From the NCBI RefSeq assembly GCF_900182815.1, contig NZ_FXUA01000010.1:99603-163602 (forward strand): DNA of 64,000 bases, given 5' to 3'. This DNA comes from Algoriphagus winogradskyi. Its GTDB lineage: Bacteria; Bacteroidota; Bacteroidia; Cytophagales; Cyclobacteriaceae. Positions 8,274 to 17,295 of this stretch are shown one piece after another. The position numbers and the translations under genes are program-made. The first letter of the stretch is position 1; every line of letters begins with the position of its first letter. The notes beneath the pieces were generated by a model that searched no databases, was not told the origin of the DNA, and saw nothing but the letters and a program-made list of their open reading frames with translations.

Positions 8274-9551
8274 TTAGAATCCTCCTCTAAATGTATATGT
8301 CTTCGCTACTTTATCGATTGCAACAATATATGCAGCTATTCTCATTGGTACATCGTACTTCTGGGAAGCTTGATAGACCATTTCAAAGGAATCCTTCATT
8401 ATACGGTCTGAGCGTCTGTTTACACGGTCAGCAGTCCATTTGTATCCCAATCTATTTTGAACCCATTCGAAATAAGAAACAGTCACACCACCGGCATTTG
8501 CCAAGATATCAGGTACTGCCATGATTCCTTTTTCATTAATGATTGCATCAGCTTTTGCCGACGTAGGACCATTTGCACCTTCTACGATGAGCTTGGCTTT
8601 AATGTCGTTTACATTGTGAATAGTGATCACATCTTCTACAGCAGCAGGAACTAACACGTCCACTTCCAATGTAAGCAAATCACCGGCATCCAGCATTTTC
8701 TCCCCGCCTTTGAAGCCTTCCAGGTTATTGTTATTAGAATCGCGATAAGCGATGGCCTCTACAATATTGATCCCATTTTCATTATAAAAAGCACCTGTAT
8801 GGTCAGAGATTGCTACGATTTTCAACCCTCTTTCTTCCAACAGTCTAGCTGCCCAAGAACCCACATTTCCAAAGCCTTGAACAGCGCATGTCGCTTGGAA
8901 TGGATTAATTTTCAATTTTTGCATAGCTGCCAAAGCAGTCACCATCACTCCACGGCCTGTCGCCTCAGTTCTGCCCAATGAACCTCCCAAAACTAGAGGC
9001 TTACCAGTTACAACCGAACTTACTGTCATCCCTTTTGCTTTGGAATACTCATCCATTAGCCAAGCCATTTCTCGGGGACCAGTTCCCATATCCGGCGCTG
9101 GAATATCCTTGTCCGGACCAAAAACATCAATCATAGCCATGGTATAAGCTCTGACAAGACGTTCGATTTCACCCTTAGACATTTCTCTAGGATTACATCT
9201 CACACCGCCTTTGCCTCCACCGTATGGAATGTCCACTACGGCACATTTCCAAGTCATCCAAGCCGCTAAAGCACGCACCTCGTCGATGTGTACATCGGGA
9301 GCGAAGCGGATACCGCCTTTTGCTGGGCCAAGAATATTTGAGTGAATTACTCGTATCCCTTCGAAGACCTGAATCTTCCCATTGTCCATGGTGATAGGTA
9401 AGGATACGATAACTTGTTTGGCTGGATTTTTCAGGACATTGTACACCTCGTCAGAGAGGCCTAGCTTTTCAGCTGCAATGTTGAATCTTTCCATCATTGA
9501 CTCCAGAGGATTTTCTTTGTCCTTAATCGGAGCCGGTTCAATGTAAGCCAT
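8274..9551 (-). CDS. gdhA: glutamate dehydrogenase
   Basis: 425 residues, the hexameric Glu/Leu/Phe/Val dehydrogenase type. It interconverts glutamate and 2-oxoglutarate plus ammonia in the cytosol. The catalytic lysine is in PYGGGKGGVRCNP (Lys114), preceded by the dimerisation-domain strand GPAKGGIRF (75-83). The Rossmann motif GFGNVGS (226-232) binds the nucleotide. The 425-aa form is usually NAD- or dual-specific; the sequence alone does not settle cofactor preference. It has its own terminator and stands alone between phospholipid genes. Confidence 0.95.
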   Translation of the reverse strand: MAYIEPAPIKDKENPLESMMERFNIAAEKLGLSDEVYNVLKNPAKQVIVSLPITMDNGKIQVFEGIRVIHSNILGPAKGGIRFAPDVHIDEVRALAAWMTWKCAVVDIPYGGGKGGVRCNPREMSKGEIERLVRAYTMAMIDVFGPDKDIPAPDMGTGPREMAWLMDEYSKAKGMTVSSVVTGKPLVLGGSLGRTEATGRGVMVTALAAMQKLKINPFQATCAVQGFGNVGSWAARLLEERGLKIVAISDHTGAFYNENGINIVEAIAYRDSNNNNLEGFKGGEKMLDAGDLLTLEVDVLVPAAVEDVITIHNVNDIKAKLIVEGANGPTSAKADAIINEKGIMAVPDILANAGGVTVSYFEWVQNRLGYKWTADRVNRRSDRIMKDSFEMVYQASQKYDVPMRIAAYIVAIDKVAKTYTFRGGF

Positions 9552-9621
9552 ATTCGGGTTTGATTTAGTTATTCAAATGCGGTGCAATATTAAGCAGATT
9601 TTCAATCAAGAGGGCTTCAAA

Positions 9622-10461
9622 TTAGAAGATTTTCAAAAAGGCAGTGATAAAAGGGGCCGAAAGTAACAATCCGTCAAAACGATCCATAAATCCCCCATGA
9701 CCAGGAAGCCCTTTTCCGGAGTCCTTGATCTCTATTGATCGCTTGAAAAGCGACTCAATCAGATCCCCATAGGTGCCTGCAATAATGATAATCCCAGCTA
9801 TGACTAGCCACTTCCAATCTTCAATAACGTGAAAATACCGAGTTAAGATGAAAGCGACTCCTATTGCTGAAAATGCGCCACCCAAAAATCCTTCCCAAGA
9901 CTTCTTCGGCGAGACACGTTCGAATAACTTAGTCTTACCAAATTTTGTTCCCGCAAAGTATGCTCCCGTATCACTTGCCCAAAGAATCAATAGGCAGCCA
10001 ATAATGATCTCATAATTATAGGTAGCATCTACTGAGAATACTGCAAGATTTAGTAGAGAAAACGGTACAGCCACATAGAAAAGACCTAAAAAAGTAAAAG
10101 CTACACCAGTGAAAGGCTTTTTGTCAGTTTTACGATAAAGCTTTATAAAAAAGGTGAGTGAGACAATAGGGAAGATCAGAAAGAAATAGTTACTGGAAAG
10201 ATGCTCTTGCTCAACCAAAAAGGTTAAACAAAAAATCATCAGGCCTAGAAATGTCCCAAAACTCTTCAAGGGCAGCATTCCATCTAGGCCACTGAGTTTA
10301 TAAAACTCCATTTGAGAAAAACCAAGAATCCCTGCAAACACCAAGAAATAAGTATACTCGGAATAGATGCATCCCCCCACTATCACCAATGCTCCAAACA
10401 ATCCAGTAATGGCTCTTTGCCCTAGATTACTGTAATTATTAATACTAAAACGTGATCTCAT
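9622..10461 (-). CDS. cdsA: phosphatidate cytidylyltransferase
   Basis: 279 residues. CdsA makes CDP-diacylglycerol from phosphatidate and CTP in the inner membrane, feeding Psd and cardiolipin synthesis. It has about eight hydrophobic segments. The C-terminal signature is complete at 237-263: SLFKR at the start, KDSGKGLPGHGG in the middle and DRFD at the end. It starts 17 nt inside the DUF2007 gene, so translation is coupled to it. Confidence 0.95.
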   Translation of the reverse strand: MRSRFSINNYSNLGQRAITGLFGALVIVGGCIYSEYTYFLVFAGILGFSQMEFYKLSGLDGMLPLKSFGTFLGLMIFCLTFLVEQEHLSSNYFFLIFPIVSLTFFIKLYRKTDKKPFTGVAFTFLGLFYVAVPFSLLNLAVFSVDATYNYEIIIGCLLILWASDTGAYFAGTKFGKTKLFERVSPKKSWEGFLGGAFSAIGVAFILTRYFHVIEDWKWLVIAGIIIIAGTYGDLIESLFKRSIEIKDSGKGLPGHGGFMDRFDGLLLSAPFITAFLKIF

Positions 10462-10651
10462 TCTGAATTAGGTTATTCGCCGCTATCATATTTTCACGTT
10501 GTACATGAACTTCATAATTGCCGAAAATCTGGTATACTGTTTCCTTTTTATTCAATACGACAGCTTGTATCTGGTGCTCTTCCAATACTCCTTTCACGAT
10601 TTCAGCTCTCACTTGCTGAGCACTTTCAAATACCTTGATCCAGTTTTCCAT
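10445..10651 (-). CDS. DUF2007 family small protein
   Basis: 68 residues. Begins with WIKVFESAQQVRAEIVKGVL and holds the DUF2007 pattern of a short beta-alpha-beta fold (LEEHQIQAVVLNKK, then a strand EVHVQ). The family is annotated as putative signal-transducing proteins without a demonstrated role. It overlaps the CPBP protease gene upstream by 26 nt and cdsA downstream by 17 nt, a tight three-gene operon that links it to envelope lipid metabolism. Confidence 0.82.
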   Translation of the reverse strand: MENWIKVFESAQQVRAEIVKGVLEEHQIQAVVLNKKETVYQIFGNYEVHVQRENMIAANNLIQNEITF

Positions 10652-11576
10652 TGGGTTTATTTATTTTCTTAAAGTAATAGATTCCAGCCACAAGAACCAA
10701 TAATCCTATCATAGCAGCAGGATATGACACTGTGTCTGTTGACTCCATATCAAAATCTATCATTCCTTGATTAGCCGCATATACCATCAATACAGTCACC
10801 GTATTATTTAAAATATGGGCTAAAATAGGATAGGTAAGACTTCCGGAATAATAATAAAGGTAACCAAACATACCTCCTAAAAATAAACGGGGAAGAAACC
10901 CGTAAAATTGAAGGTGAATTGCTGAAAAAATAAAAGCCGTCACCCATACACCGGCGTGACCATTCCCTGTATATAAATGCATCTTTGGCTGGATAAGACC
11001 TCTGAAAAACATTTCTTCACCTATTCCCGCTAGAATTCCAATGACTAAAATACCCATTAGTAGCTCTGGTATAGTCTGAAAATCGGTGAGGTATTTAGTC
11101 ATCTCCATTAACTGGGTCTCCATTTCTTGCATCCAAACCTCGAGGCCAGAAAAAGCCTCCGGAAGAACCAATTGAGAGTTCCAATAGACTAACAGCCCAT
11201 TGAAAAGCATACCTCCTACTGCGATCAGAAAGACCAACCCCGCGCCTTTAGCATTAAATCTCGGTAATTGAATTTCCCAATGCAGGTCCGCTTTATCTAT
11301 AAAATGAGTAATCACATAGGCTGCCAGCCAAAAACCAATTCCAGAACCAATTCCTTGAACAAAAAACATGGCCATCCGCCCATTATTAGCGGAATAATCA
11401 CCTGTCATAAGCCCCATTATCTCTTCTATTGTGATGTTAAATAGAAAAGGCGCAACAGCTAAAGCAATTACTTGAAGCACTACTAATACTCCCAAACCCA
11501 CTAAAACAATGACTACCAGGGACAAAAGCCAACTCTTCCTCTTGGCAATTTCTGATTCCGTTTCGTATATCTCCAT
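10626..11576 (-). CDS. CPBP-family intramembrane metalloprotease
   Basis: 316 residues from the ATG at 11576. A longer reading frame to 11798 exists, but it would run into the divergent dusB gene and lies upstream of a matching -7 box. Roughly eight membrane segments. The CPBP (Abi/Rce1-like) motifs are in order: EExxxR as EEMFFR (Glu187, Glu188, Arg192), FxxxH as FSAIH (His221) and HxxxN as HILNN (His254, Asn258). These family members cleave membrane proteins or prenylated substrates; the target here is unknown. First gene of the operon with DUF2007 and cdsA. Confidence 0.87.
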   Translation of the reverse strand: MEIYETESEIAKRKSWLLSLVVIVLVGLGVLVVLQVIALAVAPFLFNITIEEIMGLMTGDYSANNGRMAMFFVQGIGSGIGFWLAAYVITHFIDKADLHWEIQLPRFNAKGAGLVFLIAVGGMLFNGLLVYWNSQLVLPEAFSGLEVWMQEMETQLMEMTKYLTDFQTIPELLMGILVIGILAGIGEEMFFRGLIQPKMHLYTGNGHAGVWVTAFIFSAIHLQFYGFLPRLFLGGMFGYLYYYSGSLTYPILAHILNNTVTVLMVYAANQGMIDFDMESTDTVSYPAAMIGLLVLVAGIYYFKKINKPNGKLDQGI

Positions 11577-11596
11577 AATTGAGGTAAATTTACGCG

Positions 11597-11604
11597 CAAA
11601 TTTA
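11597..11604 (-). promoter_or_regulatory. -7 box (TAAATTTG) for the CPBP-DUF2007-cdsA operon
   Basis: Exact TAnnTTTG match read on the minus strand, 20 nt before the ATG at 11576 and within the 37-nt gap to the divergent dusB. It supports the shorter CPBP start. No clear -33 element. Confidence 0.5.
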
Positions 11605-11613
11605 AAATAAGAA

Positions 11614-12603
11614 GTGGTTAAGATAGGAAACTTGGAGTTAGGGGACTTCCCATTGTTGCTTGCACCAATGGAAGATGTGAGCGATCCGCCGTTTAGAGCA
11701 GTCTGTAAACAGAACGGTGCAGACTTAATGTACACGGAGTTTATCAGCTCGGAAGGATTGATTCGCGATGCCGCAAAGAGTGTGGCCAAGCTGGACATTT
11801 TCGATTATGAAAAGCCCATTGGCATTCAAATCTTTGGAAATGAGATCGAATCCATGCGTGAAGCAGCAGCAATCGTAGAAGAAGCAAAACCAGACATTCT
11901 AGACATCAATTATGGCTGTCCAGTAAACAAAGTTGCATGCAAAGGCGCTGGAGCGGGCATTCTTCTTGATATCGACAAAATGGTCTCGATGACTGCGGAG
12001 ATCGTAAAAGCTGTAAACATTCCAGTTACAGTGAAAACTAGACTCGGCTGGGATCAAAACACCATCCGTATCGTGGAAGTGGCTGAACGCCTCCAAGATG
12101 TAGGAATTCAAGCAATCAGCATTCACGCCCGTACCAGAGCTCAAATGTATAAAGGCGAAGCAGATTGGAGTTATTTGAATCTGGTTAAAGACAACCCGCG
12201 TCTTCACATTCCTGTTTTCGGAAATGGGGATATAGACACTCCTGAAAAAGCGCAGGAATACAAAAACAAATACAACGTGGACGGCATGATGATCGGTCGT
12301 GCATCTATTGGATACCCCTGGATCTTCAATGAAATCAAGCATTTCTTAGCTACTGGAGAAAAGTTGGCTGCTCCTGGATTGGACGAAAGAATTGCTGTCG
12401 CAAAGAAGCATCTGGATTTCTCTGTAGAGTGGAAAGGCCCAAAACTTGGGATTCTCGAAATGAGAAGACATTACACCAACTATTTCCGCGGAATGCCAAA
12501 CTTCAAACAGTATCGTACTGAAATGGTTACTGCAGAAACTTACGAACATGTGTGCGAAATTCTAAATCAAGTTTCTGACGTCTATGCAGATCACGTTTTT
12601 TAG
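11614..12603 (+). CDS. dusB: tRNA-dihydrouridine synthase, DusB type
   Basis: 329 residues starting with GTG. Dus enzymes reduce uridine in the tRNA D-loop with FMN and NADPH. An FMN-binding TIM barrel opens with LLAPMEDVSDPPFR (15-28). The catalytic Cys102 is in INYGCPVNKV. The FMN-phosphate region GNGDI near 209 and GRASIGYPW near 228 are intact. The helical C-terminal domain contains RRHYTNYFRG. It is divergent from the CPBP operon and followed by a strong hairpin. Confidence 0.93.
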   Translation: MVKIGNLELGDFPLLLAPMEDVSDPPFRAVCKQNGADLMYTEFISSEGLIRDAAKSVAKLDIFDYEKPIGIQIFGNEIESMREAAAIVEEAKPDILDINYGCPVNKVACKGAGAGILLDIDKMVSMTAEIVKAVNIPVTVKTRLGWDQNTIRIVEVAERLQDVGIQAISIHARTRAQMYKGEADWSYLNLVKDNPRLHIPVFGNGDIDTPEKAQEYKNKYNVDGMMIGRASIGYPWIFNEIKHFLATGEKLAAPGLDERIAVAKKHLDFSVEWKGPKLGILEMRRHYTNYFRGMPNFKQYRTEMVTAETYEHVCEILNQVSDVYADHVF

Positions 12604-12613
12604 GAGGAAGTTG

Positions 12614-12666
12614 AAAAGTGGTAAGGTTGAAAGGTTCTCTTCAATCTTACCACTTTTCTATTTTTT
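12614..12666 (+). terminator. long hairpin terminator of dusB, repeat-like sequence
   Basis: An 18-bp stem (12614-12631 with 12640-12657, one G-T pair) encloses an 8-nt loop and is followed by CTA and six Ts. The arm sequence AAAAGTGGTAAGGTTGAA resembles the low-complexity GTAAGGTTG-type sequence near 26676-26752, so this may be a member of a dispersed hairpin family. Confidence 0.8.
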
Positions 12667-12762
12667 GTCTCTTAAACTTTTTACCCTCTGACTCTATTTT
12701 TCGAAACAAATATTCTTTGGTTTTGCTTCCTTTGTGTAGCGGACAAATATCCGCCATAGCCA

Positions 12763-13674
12763 ATGTCCACTACCACCAACGATAGCAATCTCAAAAACTG
12801 GGGTTTACTTATTCTGTTGTCTCTAATCTGGGGCAGCTCATTTATCTTGATCAAGCGAGGATTGGAAGTTTTCTCTCCGGGAGAGGTTGGAGCTTACAGA
12901 ATTGTGGCTGCGGCAACTTTCCTCCTGCCACTTTCCATTCCTAGGATTAGGAATCTGGACAAAAGCCAAATCAAAAATCTCATAATTGTGGGATTGGTAG
13001 GCAGCTTCATTCCTGCGTTCCTTTTTGCCAAAGCTCAGACTCAACTCAGCAGCTCACTTACGGGCGTTCTGAATGCACTTACGCCTCTCGCAGTAGTTGT
13101 CATAGGAGCTTTATTCTTTAATTCCAAAATTACGAGACGTAATGGAATTGGGCTTGCAATCGCTTTTATCGGTGTATTTATCCTAGTTACTGTGAAGGAA
13201 GGTTCTGGATTTGGAGCATTCACCGACATTAACTCCTACGCATTTTTCGTACTCTTGGCCTGTGTCTGCTATGGATTCAATCTGAACATCATCAAGTACA
13301 AATTTGTAAAGCTAAAACCCATTGAGATCACTGCAATATCCTTATTGATGGTCTTGCCAATGGCATTAGTTTACTTGATGGCTGGCACACAATTTTCCTA
13401 TAAAGTAGTGAATATGAATGGGGCAATCCTAGCGCTGGGATATGTGACTTTACTGGGAGTGATGGGTACTGCTATCGCATTGATTATTTTCAATGTGATG
13501 GTAAAAACAGCTACCCCAGTCTTCGCTGCTTCTGTGACATATATTATCCCAATTGTGGCAATTTTCTGGGGAGTACTTGATGGAGAAGTATTGCTTCTAG
13601 GTCACTACATTGGAATCGTAGCTGTAATTATTGGAGTTTGGTTTGGTAATAGAAAGAAAATAATTCAATCCTGA
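12763..13674 (+). CDS. EamA/DMT-superfamily transporter
   Basis: 303 residues with ten predicted membrane helices, arranged as two EamA repeats (about 12-140 and 155-297). The N-terminal motif LLSLIWGSSFILIKRGL is characteristic of the drug/metabolite exporter superfamily. The second repeat ends in YIIPIVAIFWGVLDGEVL. Such proteins export amino acids, drugs or metabolites; the cargo cannot be told. A 5-bp inverted repeat (GCGGA-6-TCCGC, 12739-12754) sits just upstream of the start. It runs tail-to-tail into the LytM-like gene with a 10-nt overlap. Confidence 0.87.
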   Translation: MSTTTNDSNLKNWGLLILLSLIWGSSFILIKRGLEVFSPGEVGAYRIVAAATFLLPLSIPRIRNLDKSQIKNLIIVGLVGSFIPAFLFAKAQTQLSSSLTGVLNALTPLAVVVIGALFFNSKITRRNGIGLAIAFIGVFILVTVKEGSGFGAFTDINSYAFFVLLACVCYGFNLNIIKYKFVKLKPIEITAISLLMVLPMALVYLMAGTQFSYKVVNMNGAILALGYVTLLGVMGTAIALIIFNVMVKTATPVFAASVTYIIPIVAIFWGVLDGEVLLLGHYIGIVAVIIGVWFGNRKKIIQS

Positions 13675-14564
13675 CCCTTCTCAGCAAAGGTTTTCTTCTC
13701 TTTTTTATTCATTTCGGCAGTGACTATCTCTTCAGGATAAGCTACCTCCACTTTTTGCGTTTCAGGAAAATCTGACTGCCCTTCCTTAAAAACGAATTTC
13801 ATGGGCTCGAGTAAGTACTTCAACTTGCCCTCCTCATCTTTTATAGGTTTCATATTGACTAATCGTACATGCAAACCTGAATTATACTCCTCCCCAGCCG
13901 ACTCAGCGAGCACGTCTCCAGGAAACACTTCTTGCCCAACTTTCACTTTTTGACTTCCCGGACGCAAAACCATTATTTTAGTCAATGATCCATCGTCATG
14001 AAATAACTCAATGAAATTCTCAGACCTGTCATAGTCCAGATTTTGCTTCTCGTCGTATTGCTCCATGCTAACTGCTGAAACGATCCCTTTCCGTGGCGCA
14101 AGAATCTCCGTTGGCAAATCAAACCTAAACGATATCCCAACATAGTCCATGTTTGCTTTCTCTGGCTGAAGATGATTTTCTATATGCGTCATACGAATAC
14201 CTGAAGCTAGCGTACCTTCGGGAAGTGGAATGAGATACAACGGCTCAGAACGCGATTTGGCAAAGTAATCTCCCTTGATGAAGGAATAGGTATAACTAAT
14301 ACTTGTACTTTGTCCCTCCGTTCTCCGCTTCAACGTTGACACTTTGGATCTCCCAGACCTTGCCACCACCAAACCAGATGATCCAATAGGAAGCACATTG
14401 TTGTGGGCAGTCACATCGATCAAAACAGTATAGGGTAATCTTTCGGTATTAGTCGCATACAACTCAATATCCCCATCGCTATTCCACTCAGTCTCTATGG
14501 TGATTTGAGAGAAAGTAGTATGACTGGAAAACAATACAATGAGTAGGAATACAATTGAGCGCAT
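13665..14564 (-). CDS. LytM/M23-like peptidase-fold protein, zinc site degenerate
   Basis: 299 residues with a signal peptide (1-19, cleavage near TFSQ). The C-terminal half follows the M23 beta-fold, with APRKGIVSAV at 156-165, IELFHDDGSLTKI at 185-197, VKVGQEVFPGDVLAESA at 207-223 and GLHVRLV at 230-236. The zinc ligands look lost. The HxGxD motif reads YVGIS (Tyr141, Ser145), and the final HxH reads HVR (His232, Arg234). It is therefore probably a non-catalytic LytM protein, as known for division regulators such as EnvC, which activate amidases. The role here is inference. Confidence 0.75.
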   Translation of the reverse strand: MRSIVFLLIVLFSSHTTFSQITIETEWNSDGDIELYATNTERLPYTVLIDVTAHNNVLPIGSSGLVVARSGRSKVSTLKRRTEGQSTSISYTYSFIKGDYFAKSRSEPLYLIPLPEGTLASGIRMTHIENHLQPEKANMDYVGISFRFDLPTEILAPRKGIVSAVSMEQYDEKQNLDYDRSENFIELFHDDGSLTKIMVLRPGSQKVKVGQEVFPGDVLAESAGEEYNSGLHVRLVNMKPIKDEEGKLKYLLEPMKFVFKEGQSDFPETQKVEVAYPEEIVTAEMNKKEKKTFAEKGQD

Positions 14565-14690
14565 AGATAGAAAGTTTAAAAACAGCTAGTTGAAACTATT
14601 AAAATAATACAGTTCCTAAAATAGTGTTTTTATAAGCATGTCTCAAACTAAAGATAGAAAAGATCGAAGCTTGTTTTGTACACCGCTACC

Positions 14691-15758
14691 TCACTTCATT
14701 CGCTCTCTCCAGGCAAATGCCAACTTAGGTAATTGCTGGTAACTGTTGATTCCAGCTTTTACGCCTTGAGTTTTTAGAAACACATCATTCGTTTTTCTGC
14801 TTAACTCTAAAGAATAGGCTTTGATCGCTTCACTTGCTTTTCGAAGGGAAATCATATCATTTCGGATTCCAGGATCCAAGGTTTTCACCCAGATTTTATA
14901 CTCTTCCGGAGCCATTCGGTAGAAATCCGAAATCTGATAATTCAATAATCGGAGCTGGCCTGAATATCCAAGCAGTGGGTCATCAGAATTGGTACAAATT
15001 ACCCAGGCAATAAAGTTTGCTTCTCCTTCATCGGTAACTCCATAGCTGTGTGCCATCTCGTGGGCTACTGTAAAAGGCTTCTCTAAGGCATGCAAGGTTG
15101 GATCGATGTAGCTTTCCCCGGTAAAAGGAAAATAGATGCCCAAGATTCCCATCTTACGCATAAAGCCAGGTGGTGGAAACAGCTTTGTCCGTGGACGACC
15201 AGTGAAATTCAAGCCCATCATGTCTAGGTTGTCAGCTATGTTTGCCCTCACTAACTTTTCCAAATCTGGATAGGCAAGAATCTCCTCAATTGCCGTAGTA
15301 TCACGAGTGATCGCATTCCGGTATTGCTGAGCTAGACGCTGGGTAATGAGCACTTCGCTTTTCAACTCGTCCAAATTCATGGCACGCGGACTGAGGTTGA
15401 GTTGCTTTACAATAGGAGTACGTTGGTAATTGAAACCCCAGAGAAATAGGAAAAAGAAAATCAATGCGCCAATTCCATTTGCAAATGCACGCAAGGAATA
15501 GAGAACTCTGTTTTTCCAACCGATTTTTTTGTGAAGCTTATAAAGGTAAATGCCAAAAATCAGCATCACGGACACTATAAACAAATAAACGCTGGGAAAA
15601 GGCAGTCTTCCCAGCGTCAAATCAATAACATTCCGGATTCCCGGAAAGAATATTCTCGAGTAAATATCGTCAGTTGCTTCAGGGTTTTGAGCTGCCAAAT
15701 AGCGAATCCCCAAAGCAATAACTCCAAGAATCGCCCAGGACCAATCTCTTTTTCCCAT
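14691..15758 (-). CDS. DUF3810 family membrane protein with HEMAH metalloprotease motif
   Basis: 355 residues from the ATG at 15758, 11 nt after the nfuA stop; an upstream in-frame start at 15875 would overlap nfuA heavily. Three N-terminal membrane segments (about 8-24, 55-71 and 92-110) precede a soluble domain carrying the gluzincin motif HEMAH (His233, Glu234, His237). EGEANFIAWV about 12 residues later offers a third ligand. This matches DUF3810, a Bacteroidota family of predicted zinc peptidases of unknown substrate. Co-transcription with nfuA is likely. Confidence 0.8.
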   Translation of the reverse strand: MGKRDWSWAILGVIALGIRYLAAQNPEATDDIYSRIFFPGIRNVIDLTLGRLPFPSVYLFIVSVMLIFGIYLYKLHKKIGWKNRVLYSLRAFANGIGALIFFFLFLWGFNYQRTPIVKQLNLSPRAMNLDELKSEVLITQRLAQQYRNAITRDTTAIEEILAYPDLEKLVRANIADNLDMMGLNFTGRPRTKLFPPPGFMRKMGILGIYFPFTGESYIDPTLHALEKPFTVAHEMAHSYGVTDEGEANFIAWVICTNSDDPLLGYSGQLRLLNYQISDFYRMAPEEYKIWVKTLDPGIRNDMISLRKASEAIKAYSLELSRKTNDVFLKTQGVKAGINSYQQLPKLAFAWRERMK

Positions 15759-15769
15759 AAATAACCAAC

Positions 15770-16351
15770 TTAAACTCCTTCTGCTACCACTTCCTTCACT
15801 TCTGGAAGCATTCTGGTAAGAAGGTTTTGAATTCCTGCTTTCAAGGTCACTGTACTTGAAGGACATCCTGAGCATGAGCCTTGCAACTGCACTTTCACCA
15901 CACCTTCATGGAAAGAATGGAAAACAATCGCACCACCATCTTGCTCTACTGCCGGACGGATGTACTCATCCAGAATTCCTTTGATTTTTTTCACCACTTC
16001 AGAATCATTTTCATCGAACAACGGATCTTTTTCAAAAGCAACTGGAACTGGCGCTTTGCCTGCTTCTAGGTATTGCTTGATATGATCACGAACGATTCCT
16101 TGGATCTCTGCCCATTCAACTGACTCAGACTTAGTGACAGTCACAAAATTAGAAGCGATAAAAACACGCTCTACTGCGGCAAAATTAAAAAGCTCTTGGG
16201 CTAAAGGACTGATTTTGGCACTTTCAGCATCAGGAAAATCAAAACTTACTCCCTCGTCTACCAACATAAAGTTGGCTACAAATTTCAGGGAATTCGGGTT
16301 TGGATTGGCCTCCATGTAGAGGTGTACAGGTCTTGCTTGTGCTTGTAGCAT
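15770..16351 (-). CDS. nfuA: NfuA-type iron-sulfur cluster carrier
   Basis: 193 residues with two domains. The N-terminal Nfu_N domain (about 8-95) opens with ANPNPNSLKFVAN. The C-terminal NifU-like domain (about 115-190) carries the cluster-binding CSGC (Cys160, Cys163). Nfu proteins receive 4Fe-4S clusters and hand them to apo-enzymes in the cytosol. Length and domain order match the Bacteroidota form. It is first in a pair with the DUF3810 gene. Confidence 0.93.
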   Translation of the reverse strand: MLQAQARPVHLYMEANPNPNSLKFVANFMLVDEGVSFDFPDAESAKISPLAQELFNFAAVERVFIASNFVTVTKSESVEWAEIQGIVRDHIKQYLEAGKAPVPVAFEKDPLFDENDSEVVKKIKGILDEYIRPAVEQDGGAIVFHSFHEGVVKVQLQGSCSGCPSSTVTLKAGIQNLLTRMLPEVKEVVAEGV

Positions 16352-16495
16352 GGTGATCTTTATTTTTATTTAGCAAACCGATTTGCTGGCATTAAGTTCC
16401 AGAAAAACAGTTTTTCCTGCTCTTTAAATTTTCAGGCTTTAGAATTTACCGCATAATTTCTTCAAAGAGAATACCGGTAGGCGCGTTAGTGCAAC

Positions 16496-17230
16496 CTATT
16501 TGAACGGATGACCAGTGGCTGCATACCATATGCCGCCAGAAACATGCTTTAAGAAATCAGGTTCTACCCATGCAGATTCCACATGCCCTAGAGCTGTATA
16601 GAACACTCTCCCACCATCAAACTCATGATACCAAGACATAGGGTGATTATCTCCGTTACCCTTTCCTACCTTATAGGTGCTTTCGTCTGCTTTTATCAAG
16701 ACCTTGATATCAGGATTGATATCTCTAAATTCATATAGCTCGTCAAACCACATCCAGTTTTTTGGTAAATGCCAAGTCGCGGGGTGGTTCTGATCTACCA
16801 CTTCTAATCGTAGTGTCTGTTGCGCTGGGTGCGTAAGGAAATATGCTCCTATCATCTTATTGTACCAAGGCCACTCATATTCTGTATCAGTTGCAGAGTG
16901 AATTCCTACCACGCCCTTTCCACTTTGAACAAACTTCTGGAAAGCTGCTTTTTGTTCGTCATTAAAGATCGTACCAGTAGTCGATGCAAAAATTACGACA
17001 TCGTATTTCGCAAGGTTATCATCATTGAAAGCACCTGCATCTTCTGTAGTATAAACAGCGAAACCTTGAGTTTTCCCAAGTTGTTTAATAGCCGCTACAG
17101 CTTCAGGTATAGACTGGTGGCGGAATCCTGCAGTCTTACTAAAAACTAAGGCTCTGAATTGCTGAGCATGAGATACTAGTGCAATACTGAAAATCAGCGT
17201 AAGGGTTAAAAGTGTGTTTTTTAAGGTCAT
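16496..17230 (-). CDS. ThuA-domain secreted protein
   Basis: 244 residues. Signal peptide 1-22 (TLIFSIALVSHAQ). The rest is a single ThuA domain of class I amidotransferase fold: RALVFSKTAGFRHQSIPEA near 26-44, VVGIHSATDTEYEWPWY near 110-126, and GGRVFYTALGHVESAW near 210-225. ThuA-like proteins occur in trehalose and other sugar utilisation loci and lack the amidotransferase cysteine; the biochemical role is not settled. Its neighbours give no operon context. Confidence 0.87.
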   Translation of the reverse strand: MTLKNTLLTLTLIFSIALVSHAQQFRALVFSKTAGFRHQSIPEAVAAIKQLGKTQGFAVYTTEDAGAFNDDNLAKYDVVIFASTTGTIFNDEQKAAFQKFVQSGKGVVGIHSATDTEYEWPWYNKMIGAYFLTHPAQQTLRLEVVDQNHPATWHLPKNWMWFDELYEFRDINPDIKVLIKADESTYKVGKGNGDNHPMSWYHEFDGGRVFYTALGHVESAWVEPDFLKHVSGGIWYAATGHPFK

Positions 17231-17295
17231 AGGGTTAAGTTATAGCTTTGTTGAATATTGATACTTGATAATTAAGCATTGAAATTTGGGCATTG

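Noticed and set aside
11577..11798. 74-residue N-terminal extension of the CPBP protease
   Set aside because: It would overlap dusB on the other strand and precede a matching -7 box; the ATG at 11576 gives a normal protein.
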